A stretch of DNA of 64,000 bases from Thermothelomyces thermophilus ATCC 42464. Lineage: Eukaryota; Ascomycota; Sordariomycetes; Sordariales; Chaetomiaceae. The notes under the pieces are model-generated. The model was not told where the DNA came from, ran no database searches, and saw nothing but the letters and a program-made list of their open reading frames with translations. Below, in pieces: positions 11,102 to 22,577 of the stretch (positions are counted from its first letter, which is position 1; the number at the start of each line of letters is the position of its first letter). The DNA is taken from the NCBI RefSeq assembly GCF_000226095.1, contig NC_016473.1, forward strand, positions 3,968,001 through 4,032,000. The letters are read 5' to 3'. Both the position numbers and the translations under genes were made by a program.

Positions 11102-13973
11102 GTCCTAGCGCTTGGTGCTGGGATGGCCGAGGAGGGCGGCCGTAGGCGCGGGAGAGGGAGGATATTGGGTGGGTGAGAGGAGAGGAGAGGCCTCGCTGGC
11201 CTTCTCTTTAAGGGATGTTGGTAAAGCCGCGCGCAACCTCGAAGACTGGGGGACAGCAAGAGCGTCAGTCACCCTCTACTTGCAGCCCACCTAAATCGCC
11301 AGCAACTGACCTTCCTTTACACCCGCATACCCAGATTCTTAATCGCTCTTGCAGGCTGTGCTCTGAAGGGGGAAAAAAAGCCTTGGGATTCCCAGAGAGG
11401 AGACGGTCAAACTCGAGAGCTGTTGCGAGCCCCGAGTGCGACTGTATGGGGCGCGAGGGGTTTGTGAAGAAAAAAAAGCTCTCTTGGTTGTTGTTGGTGA
11501 CGGTAATGCAAAACGAGTGGGAGACGGACGGGCCAGCCTTGGGGTGAGGTTTTCTATATACCCCCCGGCGCCCATCTTCGTCGGCCGGGCCCTGGTGGAG
11601 GGCGGATCGTTTCTTGGGCTTTCCCAGTAGGGCGAGGCTCAGTCCGCACATTGCATGGGCGGTACGGAGTACTTCGTACACTACTTCGGACGTCAGGGTT
11701 GTCAGGGGGCAGGGGGGCGGTACAGGGATACCGTGGATGCTTGGGTGGCATGGGGCTGCGTTTGGGCTTCGGGTGTCGTCGTGTAGGTCGACAGGGGTTT
11801 CCGATTCGATGTGACCCAAGGCACGTAGGTACATTGGTACGTGTATATTGGCGCCCTCTGCGAAAAAAAAAAGAGAGAGAAGTCCTGCGCCCGCACGCCA
11901 GTTCACTCACGTCCTTGTACCACCCACCATCGGTCCGCGCCCGTGGTTGGTGTGGCTAGTGGACAGGGGTAAGCGAGTGAGAGAACTCCAAAGCTTGATG
12001 TATGCTTGAAGAGCGGCCGGGCCTCGACTTGCATCCCGCGGGCAAGCAGAAACCTCGCGCAACAGCGTACCACAGTAGCGTACCGACAGTAGGTGAGTAT
12101 CGATTCGATACCCCAAGGTCAGCACCCTGGTGGCCAGTCTGCCGACCGTCCTTACCCACGCGTTCAACCACCCGCAACTGAAACAGTCCTGTTCGTCTGC
12201 TCGGCTTGTCTTTATTCCTTGCCAGGTCGGTCTTTGTCTGGTGGGCCGCCTTCTGAGCACCCTCTGTTCGCCGTTACACTCTGCAGTCGATCAGAGTATA
12301 TCTAGAGAGTATGCACATGTAAGCCGTACAGGACGTATGTCTGCGTCCGCTCGGCCGCCACGGGTTCCTGTCGGCACTTTTCAGTTCGCTATGGGTGGCT
12401 TTCCTGTGGTGCTCTGCTTCAACGTGCGGATTGCCGGAGGCTGTGGCATACACCCAGTATGGATATCAGGATGCGACGGAATCTCTCTCTTTGGTGTACT
12501 CCGTAAGCCCCCGAGATCTTTGCGCGATTGGTGTTGCTCTCTCTGCTACGTTTCCCCCTTGGCAAGTCGACAGCCACTCATCAGTGGCGACCGGGCTGGC
12601 CGCAGCAAGCCAAGCATCGATTTCCCGATGCAGCCAGTCCCTTGTCTCAACAGGATACTAGTACACCCCGCATTCTGGATGCGGAACCACCAAATGAACC
12701 CGGTCAGTGTTGTGGTGTTGAAACCGACCGCCTTTGTCCAACAGTCGGCCTGCTTTTCTACACTTGCGGTCGCGCGCCGTTTTAGGAAGAAATGGAGGGG
12801 AAAGAGGGGGATGAGCTTTTTCCCTTTCTTTCCCCCATCGACGCAAGGCGGTGACGGGGGCCCGAATCGAGTTGGCCATTGCAGACAGACCGCCTGGGCT
12901 GGTCCATTAAGATGGGTTGCAGGCAGCAAGTCGGCGAGTTAGCGTGCGATTAATCCCATTCTTGGTACCATGATCGATGATGATGATGGTGGTGGTGGTG
13001 GTGGTAGGTGAGAACGTCGCAAGTCGACAATTGTGGAGGCTCTGGCGGCGCCGCAGCGCGTGATTGAGTCTTTGGTTGCATCTGTTGCACGCCAGATGTC
13101 CCTGAGGATATTTTTATTCACAACTCGCTGTAGGTGCTCGATGCGCTGCACTGCACTGCGCTTGCTGCGTCGGCTGCGCACTCCCGACCTGCTGGGTGAT
13201 GATTAACGAAGGTGCTGCCGGTCTTCCGCGCCCGGTTCCTGGCTGGCCCGTCAAAAACTGCGCGATGGGGACCAATGAGAGCCCAGAGCCGGTGTCGAGG
13301 GTGATCAGCGCGCAGGTGCACAGCCTTAACTATCCCTAGCCGCAATGGGACAACCCTCCCCACACACAGTATACGAAACGAAACGGGGCCCATCGTGGCT
13401 TGCGGTTTGCATCTGCGCTTTCCGAAACTTCTTTTGGGCAAAGATGCAGAGCATATACTTTGCAGACCAAGTAAATCGTGAGTGCTACACTGATGCTCAT
13501 CAGCCCTAATGTTGACGGCGAGAAGCCCGTCTCCAAATGGGAAATTTCGTTTTGGCATTTCATTTTCTGGCAACACGGGAAAAAGCAGTTGGTGGCCCAC
13601 AGCATTTTGCTTGGTCGGCCGTATTTCGTCCAGTCAATTTGCTGCGTTTGTAAGATTGGGAGATATGGAGCCTCGCGCACGTGACATTTGTGCTCATCTC
13701 GTTTTCCGGACATTGCTCCGTACCCCGTCACTCCTGCCAAAACAAAAAGGAATCTCGGTGCCGACAGCGGAGTTTGCGAATGTGGAGTAAGACAGACATG
13801 AGTTCCGCAGGGATCGCAGGTGGTTCCCCCCACACGCGAAAGAGTTGGCCAGGATTGGATTACGGAGTAGTGTAGTGTACCTGGGGGACGAGTTGTCTGT
13901 CGTAGTGTAATCCGTACGGATGTACGGAGTACTGTGTATGTAATGACGCTAATCGAGAGCAGCAGCAAGCATG

Positions 13974-14002
13974 CCTAAGGTAAGGTACCTAGGTGCCTTA
14001 GG
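13974..14002. repeat. Small inverted repeat built on CCTAAGG
   Basis: CCTAAGG and its complement CCTTAGG enclose GGTACCTAGGTGCC, itself nearly palindromic. This could form a hairpin. A related GGTACCTTAG occurs near 547. Confidence 0.5.
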
Positions 14003-14579
14003 TATGTAAGGTCAGGTGTAGTGTATGTATAAGCACATAGTGCACACTCCGTCCGTACGTGCATGCGGATTACAGTGGGTCAGCAGGAGTCGCTTGTTCA
14101 AAATACATAGAGTGGCCAAAACCCGCAATCGCAATGCTGCAACCAGCGTACGTACACCAACACTACACGAGCGGAGTGAACAAGAGTGGACGGGTGTTAT
14201 TCGTTGGCCCGTCCTGTGCCGCAACAGGACCAGACCGGCTGAACTACCTCCCAGTGGCATGGCGCACACGTCCCGTCCCGGCAGCCGTCACGGGTCTGCT
14301 GTTGATTTGTCCCGGCCTGGCCGCCCAGGTCGGCGGGCCAGCGGCGTGGTGTCTTCGATAAGACAACGTGGTGCGGGTGTTCAACGCGACCTACCGAAGC
14401 TGATCGTCCAATCCAACCCACACCTGCAGGATAGCACGATGGCGAAGACCTCCAGCCTCCAGGCTGCTTTCACACCCAATGATCGAAATGCAGAGCAGTT
14501 ACAGACCGAAACGGCGAGCGTAAGACACCTCCCTCAACCTAGGAAGCAAATCTGAGCGAGGTACGGATACTTGGTAGGG

Positions 14580-14670
14580 TGTATATACATTCAAAAAAAG
14601 CAAAAATAATAGAAATCGAAAGATAAAAGACATAATAATAATTATAATAATGAAAATAAAAGATCCATAA
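14580..14670. other. Short AT-rich tract
   Basis: About 90 bp of A-rich and AATAAT-like sequence, well below local GC. No gene is seen. It might be a 3' processing region on the minus strand (several AATAAA/AATAAT-like words) or an old insertion. Confidence 0.4.
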
Positions 14671-15189
14671 AAGGCCCTCAGCGTGGCCGAATCTTGTCGG
14701 AATCCATCCCTTGGGTACACTACTTTTAACTTTGTATTTTGTCTCATTATCATGTTGAGATGAAACTGAGGGTTCGGGGAGAACATCAACGTTCCCGGCA
14801 GGGCGATGATCAACATCGCGCCAGAACCGACTTTGACAAATGGTACCAGATCGGGACTAGGCGTGGCTGAGCCGGCAGAATTTTCCCCCCTCCTCGCCCA
14901 GGGCTGTACACTACACTAACTTTACACTAGTGTAGGGTTCCTTTGGCGGACCGCACTAGGGCATGTGGGGTGCCCCCGGCCTTTCGGTGTGGTTTGGCAC
15001 ACACTGCTTTGCAGACAGAGGGGAAGAGGTAAAATCCAAAAAAAGAACGAGCCTCCGCGGGTAGAGGAGGCGGTGCAACATTGCGACCTTGGTCTTGGGA
15101 CCATCGGGAACTGCCACCATGCACTGATGGACAGCGGTACGTCACGGTTGCATTGCACTAACACATTCGACACTAGATCTGTTCCGTTG

Positions 15190-15369
15190 CAGGCCCTTGC
15201 GTCGCCCGATGAGGATTTGGACGAGGATCAGCTTCATGAACTTCCTCCACGTGCTGCGAATATGTTTCGCGCCTCCACCGGCCAGGCGATGACGATCCCC
15301 CCGCCCACCGCGTCTCATCGCATCTCCGATGAGCTGCAGGAAACACTGGTTAGCGCACTCAGTAACTAG
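15190..15369 (+). pseudogene. Possible exon or gene fragment of unknown family
   Basis: An open segment preceded by a TTGCAG acceptor-like site encodes an acidic, codon-biased peptide (SPDEDLDEDQLHELPPRA, later HRISDELQETLV) ending at a stop at 15367-15369. It reads more like real protein than the surrounding frames. I do not recognise it and found no partner exon, so it may be a gene fragment, a lineage-specific exon or chance. Confidence 0.25.
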
Positions 15370-15994
15370 TGTGTCAGGTAGTTATGTACGGAGTACGTGT
15401 AGTGTAATGCCAGAGAGAGACCCTGCAAATGATTGTTCGTCCATGTGTTGGCAACGAGCCGACACTAATCCGTACACTACTCCGTACACCAGGGCAGGGC
15501 TAGGGGTCCCTGCTGATTACGACCCGCTTCTCTGGGTGCCATGTGCGCCCTGAAAATTCCCACGGAACACCCGCGGGTACTACGGAGGGATCATCATGCG
15601 GCTAACCGCTAGTTAATTGCCAACGCAAAGCAACTTGCTCTTTTCCTCTGATATAGGTAGTACATCCGTATGTTTCCTGCGTATGGTCGCCGATTTGTGC
15701 TATGGTGGTAGCCCCGAACGGAGCCGAGGACCGGTACGTTGGGTGCGGTTTGTCGGGGCACAAGTAATCGGCCGAGTGGTCGGGGAGAGCCGGACTGCGA
15801 GCCCTCTCGGGATGCAGTGCGACGTGCAACACAGTAACTAACGTACCAGGGAGGTTTGAACCCGGATGGACTTATTACCGCTCCATGTCTCCCTGAGAGA
15901 CGATTGCAATCTCTTGTACGCGGCACTTGATGGCCGAGTACAGACATAAGGTCCCCGGGACTGTACAACTATTGGACAAGTTGGCACCCACTCT

Positions 15995-16054
15995 GAGCAT
16001 CAAAAGGAGCATCAAAAGGAGCATCAAAAGGAGCATCAAGAGGAGCATCAAAAG
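15995..16054. repeat. 12-bp tandem repeat, five copies
   Basis: Five head-to-tail copies of GAGCATCAAAAG with one or two substitutions. One plus-strand frame reads repeated SIKR, but the frame has no wider support. Confidence 0.9.
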
Positions 16055-16484
16055 AAGGCTCGTCGGAGTTGGTATCCTACTAAACTACCCTTGCTCGATC
16101 ATTCAAAGCAGCGCTTCTCGCCGAATGCCAAGCTTCCGCGCCACCTCGCCTAGCCAGCCACCGTCGAGTGTTTCCTCAACTGACCGGTTCCGCGATGGCG
16201 GAGTGTATGTAGTGTATGTATGTGTCTGTACACCGGGTGGTAGATAGTGAGCACGTTCACTACGGAGTTGGTGTAACAACAGGTAGCATTTTTACCAATC
16301 AGGCAAGTGGGCACTTTTCCTGCTGCGTCGAGGTGTTACCAGCTCGAGCTTGGATATCCGGGCATGGCGAAATAGACGTTTGTCCTTGGCCGTTCGAGGA
16401 CGTTAATAAGACGGGCTCCAGCGAGCGAGGGCGTCCAAGTTCAGGGGACTTGATAAGTCTTACACGCAATAATTCGTCAGTATT

Positions 16485-16875
16485 CTGTAACCATTTGCAA
16501 GCAAACTTGTACCGGTCCTTTGCTAGTTCCATTGTTAAAGGAATCCTCTTCTTTGCGCGCCATTTTCGTAGGTTACCAGCCCGGAGGCATCATCGGATGG
16601 TTGTCAGGGATACTCCTATACCAACCCTGTCAACTAGGGCCTTTATAGTCAAATGTCGGTCCCTTTTTACCATCCGAACGATGTTTCGCTTTGCTTTCCG
16701 TGTTAGAACCTGTGGACGGCCGGTTCGAGGTCGAGATTCGAATGTATTGTGAGATTCCCAGAGTTTGACGGCATGGTGTATCGCGTGTCGGGACACGCCG
16801 AAGAGGCTGGCTAGGGACCGCTCGCTTCGACCTGCAGCTATAAGCGCGCAAATGGCAACGCGTAACTGGGCCTTA
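16485..16875 (-). mobile_element. Tc1/mariner-type DNA transposon, transposase fragment
   Basis: Reading leftwards from about 16875, the frame gives QLRVAICALIAAG, a helix-turn-helix (SLASLFGVSRHAIHHAVKL), then SRPRTGRPQVLTRKAKRN and IKALVDRVGIGVSLTTIR, a stop, and CLRAGNLRKWRAKKRIPL to KWLQ. This is the N-terminal DNA-binding half of a Tc1-family transposase (bipartite HTH, GRPR-like linker, TTIRR and KWRAKKR motifs). The TGA at 16592-16590 sits where family members have CGA (Arg), a C-to-T change in the RIP style. The catalytic DDE/D half is not recognisable to the left, and the start seems frameshifted relative to an upstream RNKEL peptide. About 130 of an expected 340 codons remain. No terminal inverted repeats were found. 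It is dead. Confidence 0.8.
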
Positions 16876-17355
16876 ATTCCTTGTTACGGCTATGGTTTGC
16901 CGTTAATTTCCGGGCAAAATCCTCTAGATTGATCCCTATCTGGCTGAGTTGTTGTATGTAGAAGAAAATATAGTCTACGCGTGTATGTCGCGAAACGCGT
17001 TAAGTATGTTGGGTGGCCCCAGACTTTTGGCACCCCACTTTACACAACACTCGTCCCAACAGGGTGGGTAGGTGTGGGCCGCCGTCAGTGGGCAGGTGAC
17101 CCACTAGCGTAATGGAAGGGGATGTCTAAACACAAGGTTACCGTATTGATGAGAAGCACGGTCATCACCGCAATGCCTGCTCCGACACTCTCCATGCACC
17201 GAATATCCCATTGCGCCATCATGTACACTAGCTCACCGTTGCGCTTACTCGTGCCCAGGTGAAACATTGGCTCTTCGCTTTGAAGAAGGCTCCGCCACCC
17301 CCACAGTCGTTGAGAGATTTGGTTCTGGACCCCAAGCCACCGCGTGGATACATTA

Positions 17356-17370
17356 GGGGGGGGGGGGGGG
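17356..17370. repeat. G15 homopolymer
   Basis: Fifteen consecutive G in non-coding sequence. It could be a length-variable site or a sequencing-length uncertainty. Confidence 0.9.
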
Positions 17371-20300
17371 TTGGTACGGAGTCGTTTCTATCCAATACGC
17401 ATGTTTCCTACCACCGGAGGCGCACCCGAGTTGTGTCGAACGGGTCTCCGGGCAGAGAAGAAGTAGGCCAAAGACCTCCCGATATCTTCCCCATCGGGCC
17501 ACTTCGCGCTCTTGGCCCGGGCGTGCCGCGGGGAAGAGCTACACGGAGGCCCCAGCAGAATCCGTCTGACGGGCACGTGTTCCGTGCCGTCTCATGTTCA
17601 TGGGTAGCAGGGCCTGCCTGATGATTGGCCGCGACGAGATGCGCAGCACGCGAGGGAAAGGGGCCGCTGCTCTGTCACCAGATATGAGCCCACCAACCGC
17701 AAATCGGCAGGCATAATGTATTATAAAGGTTAGTGTACGTATGTGGTAGTAGAGCATGGTTGCTCATGGCGTGATCTTCATTGCACCCATTCGAACGATT
17801 GGTGATGCTAGGATAGAAGTGCTGTGCTCTACGGAGGTGCTCCGGATCCGGGTGACGGACCCAATATACTATACACTAACCAGCTAACAAGAGCGGGAGC
17901 CAATTAAGGGCGAGAGTCGTCGGGTGCATCTTGATGCGGTTGGTTATCTAAGGTACTAAAGGTACTCTATATATTGAGCAACCAAGAACGAAACTCGGAT
18001 ACCAGTTTTAGACCCGTGTCTTTCACATCCTTAATTATTGGTAAGCGAGGAAAGAGGCAGATAGGGATATACGGAGTACTCGTAGTAATAATCTTCAGTT
18101 TGCCTGGACTGGGTGCCTCAGCTAAGCACCCTTTTTCCCTACTCAAATTAATTCGCAGGAGGTGTTGCCGTAAGCAGCCCGAAAGCGCGGCTTTGTATGT
18201 AATCCGTATGTATGTAGTCCGTACTGTACATACCTTTCTCTAAGTTACCTTTAATTGCGCAAAGCGAAGCCAACTCACCTTCCAATCGCGCAACACTACT
18301 TCTTGGCGCGCAGCGCTCCATACACTACAGAGTAGGCACGCATAGCACACCGGGCAATCGATTTGCTTACCATGCTCGACAAGGCTCTCAAAAGCATACA
18401 CCCCAAAAGCCGCTGGTGAGGTGTTCTTCGGTCAAGCCAAAACCCGGACCCGGTCATTGGAAGACTGATTACAGGCTTCCCAACTGGTGCCTTCATTAAG
18501 GTAAGCTAGTGCACGGGTAACCGTAATCGCTGCCTTACTCTGTATGCCGTCATTGTATTGAAATAACAGCCGCCTATCCGTTTCGGGCAATCATTGCGGA
18601 AGAACAGAACGGGAACAGCGCCATCGGACAATTTCGTGACGCCCTGGCGGCTTTGCGACCCAGCGAGAGATCACAGTCTGCAGGGGCCCGAAATTCTGCG
18701 GGCCAAGTTTGAACAACCCTGGCAGTGGTGAGGTATCTCTCTGAGGAAGAAGGTCAGTGCACGTAAACAATACATGTTACACTAGCGGTACAAGTCTAAT
18801 ACCTGTCGACAGCGGACAGTGAGGGCGTCATTTGGGCAACCGAAGCGTGCAAGCACATACAAGACAAAAAGGAGCTGTTGTGCTACACCGCATTCGCAAG
18901 AGACCCAGGCCCGAATGACAAGGGAACATGGGGTGGGGGTTTCTCCGACTTGCGACATGTGGGCCGTGCTCAGGCAGCCAAGGCGGCCACTCCGGATCGG
19001 GCGCGGACTCATGCCGATTCCCTTGGCGGGAGATCATTCCCAGCAGTTGGGTCACGCTAGTGCAAGCCTTGATCACAACGCCGATCTCGCTTGCTGCCTC
19101 CTCTGTGTGTCTTGACAGCGATCAACAGCTCATCACCCAAAAGCCCCGACTACCACAAATTTTCATGAGTGTACACGTATCTGATGGGCCCGGCCGACCT
19201 CGCAACACATTCAATAAGCGTGCAGTAATCCGTACACCACATACATGCCCATCGCTACGGGTGCATGGTGGCATCGAACAAAATGAACCACGGCTTGGGT
19301 GTTGTCCGGGAAGATCTTTTCCAGGCAGGGTCTTGAACGCATCTCGCAGAACCCTAGAATTACTGAGTAGCCTCCGTGAGCATTCTCGAAACCAACAAGA
19401 AATAAATAAAAAAAGAGAGAAAGAATGGGAGAGAAAGGGAACAAGGGAACGGAGGCAGACACAGGACCGCAACACAGCAGAGGAGCCAGGCCAGGTATTC
19501 GCGGCTTTCCATGAAACGAGACTGGTGCTTTGCGCAATTGCCAGCTCGGCCTTTGGGTCGCAACGAAACGGAATCATGCTCAGCGAGGTGTGGAAACTAA
19601 TGAGAGAAGGCTTACGATGCAGGAACGTGTTTACGAGTCTGATGAAAGGGCAAGATATCCACTGGTTTGACGCACGCAGTCTGCTGCTTTTGCTGTCCCG
19701 CGCGAGCGCTCGATCGGCCAGCGGGGAACTGCCCATCTCAAGAACCGCGGTGAAGGGATCCGACTCGGGTCTGCTGCTGTTCCCTCGAGGCAGTCAAGAC
19801 GAGAAAGTGTGTCATACTCGAGTACACTATTGGAGAACGCAGTACGGAGTGATCCGTTCGCTTCGGAATACATCCGTATACTCTCTGCGGACGAAGGGCA
19901 CAATGCCCGCTGGCCAAAGGTCCTATGGCTGTGCCACAGGCTCCTTGGGTGGAAAAAGTGTGTCAACCTTACCGAATACGGAAACCGTAGACGAAAAGCA
20001 GGGGGGCTGGGGCCAAGCTAGCTTGATTCGGCCAACCCTGTCTCGCGTGTAACCGGGAGGCGGATCAGCCAACCATTCGTGATCGACCCGGCCCCTCTCT
20101 CCCGCGCTCTGGGTCAATGCCAAGGCTCGATAACCTTAACCAGCGCCAACCCCGGCGAGACGAGAGAGAGACAGACTTGGCTGTGTAACAGGTTAGTTAA
20201 CCATTACCGTAGTATACTGCAAACTCTAGTCTCCTGCTCAGGCGCCCTCAATCCACGCTGAATGATGATATACTCCTCTAGAAAACTCTGGTGCTCTCCT

Positions 20301-21051
20301 TGTAAATGGATTTATGAGTGGCTAGGAATTTCGATACCGTGGAGCGGCCAACTACTTTAGCCACCAAAGGATACACAAGAGGGCCAAATGTTTAATGATA
20401 TGATACTGCTACATTGGCCGGGACACCAGTCGTATATACCGTATGAGCCAAGACAATCGCGGACCATTCTGTATATACGTACATATACGCACTACTCACG
20501 GAGTACCTACACTACACCGGATTTCTGTACGACGCGCTCTCAATTACTGTGTAGTGTACACTTGGATCGGGGATGCAAGGGCCCGTTGTCTTCGTGTCAG
20601 GTCCACTTATCGACGACATCCGACATGAAGAATGGGGCAGCAGAAGACCGGCGCCTGGCTTCAGACAGTCCCTCCCTCATGTGCATGGGCATTCTTCAAC
20701 CGGCGTCTTTCGAGTGGGGAAAAAAAAAAGGAAATCATTGTTACGATTGACAAGCACGTACACCAAATGGGATCCGGTAGCTCGCACAAAGGCGGCGAAG
20801 CAAGGCGCGCTTCTTGCTTCCGGCGACTCCTTGAAATGGAAACGAGGTGAATCAGTTCGTAACTCGTCACGATGCAAAGGCGTCATGGCTGCTGCATCTG
20901 CTCAGAACAGAACATCATGCCGCTGATGCGTCTGCTCGTGTTTACAATGTACCAGTGTATGTGCAACTACCAGCACGTGGAGGGAGGTTGCTTCTCACAT
21001 CTTACACTACCCTCGTGACTTGACGAAACGTGTGAGTTGGACGTTCGGGAG

Positions 21052-21054
<3 letters not shown>

Positions 21055-21084
<30 letters not shown>
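21055..21084. repeat. GA dinucleotide repeat
   Basis: About fifteen GA units in non-coding sequence. Confidence 0.9.
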
Positions 21085-21088
<4 letters not shown>

Positions 21089-21938
21089 ACTAACTACTCA
21101 CTTGCTAGTGTTGTTTCGACCACAAATCAGTTACGGAGTATTTACGTCCAGACTTAGTGCACACTACGGATGCGCACTCCACAAACTGCCACGGGCCCTA
21201 GTTTAGCGCACCCTACATTAGTGTAGTATATCCTCGCAGCGAGCACATCGGCATGATCCGACACACTAGTGCGGTGTAGTTCGCCCATAGTTACTAGTAC
21301 ACTAAGCCAGCCCCGGGGCGTCAATCAGTCCAGAACGGGGGCCTCACGACGAAGAAGCCGAGCGCTAAAAACTCCGATCGGATGGTCGTGTATGTACATA
21401 CACAGTCAGATATTAGGGTCCTCTTTGTAATCTGTACTCGATATTGAGTCTCCAGCCAAGCAACTAAAAACTCCGGGGCACCCTAGGACGACTACAACAA
21501 GCGAAACTCGCGAATGCTAATGTTCTTGTCAATGTTCCAGACCATGTTCTCGGAACAACCGAGCAACCCACGTTTCTCATCTACCCGGTACCCGCTTCGC
21601 TAACATGATAAGACACGATGACCTGGCATAGGGGAGTGTACATACCACAGTGCCGTACCAAGTAGGTTATTGCGAGTTCTACGTACTTGTACATACATAC
21701 ATCCAGACATATATCTATACATACGTATGTACCTGCACTAGGCTAAACATTGCCGCCGGCGAGTTTCACGACGCGACGGTGAGTGTTGGACAAACCGAGC
21801 GAAAGAGTAACCACAAGGAAGTCCCCCGGCACCAGCACGGCCATCAGCCTATAGCTCAGGTCTGCCTTCCATTTTCGCTGCTTTCAGTGAGGTGGTTAGT
21901 TAAAGTACCCTTAGCCTCCCTCGGCCTGCTTTAGCCTT

Positions 21939-22011
21939 CCCTACTTTCCCTTAACCTACTTTCCCTTAACCTACTTTCCCTTAACCTACTTTCCCTTAAC
22001 CTACTTTCCCT
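21939..22011. repeat. 15-bp pyrimidine-rich tandem repeat
   Basis: Five copies of a 15-bp unit containing CCTACTTTCCCTTAA lie inside a strongly strand-biased C/T tract that runs from about 21905 to 22110. CCCTTAA only loosely resembles the fungal telomere complement CCCTAA, so it is not called telomeric. Confidence 0.85.
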
Positions 22012-22543
22012 CTCTTCACCAACCTTAGGTAGCTTACCTTATCCTTCCTTAGCCTCCCTTATCCCCCTCCCTTGCCCTCCCTTACCCTGCTCTACCCTAC
22101 CTTACCGACCTCCCACAGCTTGGTGCCCCAGATTGCTCATGTGATGGTCCACCCCATCATGATCTGAAACTCCTACCTTTGCAGGACTCATGCTGATCTT
22201 GGAATGCAACATGTTGATTCGCACCCTACTACTGTGTGTACTCTGTACGAGAATACGTCACATACTCGCATACTTGTACAGCCAATGACCTGCCTGTTTT
22301 CAGCCCGGACGAATCGCACCGAGAGAAAGTAAAGAAATTCCGTGCCGGGGAGTCTCTCTCCCCTCCCGACAAGAACCCAAGGCCCCGAAGACGCAGCAGC
22401 AGCACGTCGATCCTTCGCACCGTACCCATTGTGAGTCTGTCAATCAATCGCATCTACCCGCTTGTTTTCGACTAGGAAATGGAGGTCGCATCGGTTCCCT
22501 GCAGCACAGCGGTCCCAAGGATCGAAAAGTCGCATCTAACCCC

Positions 22544-22546
<3 letters not shown>

Positions 22547-22576
<30 letters not shown>
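22547..22576. repeat. CA dinucleotide repeat
   Basis: Fifteen CA units in non-coding sequence. Confidence 0.9.

Positions 22577-22577
<1 letters not shown>

Noticed and set aside
12130-12942. A 270-codon open frame on the plus strand
   Set aside because: Cys/Arg/Ser-rich random-looking product with no family resemblance and overlapping minus-strand frames.
15841-15870. tRNA-like B-box word (GGTTCAAACC on the minus strand)
   Set aside because: The T-stem does not pair and no A-box or acceptor stem could be placed.
15995-16054. CRISPR-like array
   Set aside because: Units are contiguous with no spacers, and the genome is eukaryotic.
18928-20052. A 374-codon open frame on the plus strand
   Set aside because: No domain, no membrane or signal pattern, irregular composition, and an equally long open frame (19122-19736) on the opposite strand. 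Length alone is not enough in this composition.
21905-22110. Interstitial telomere repeat
   Set aside because: The unit is CCCTTAA-like within 15 bp, not tandem CCCTAA.
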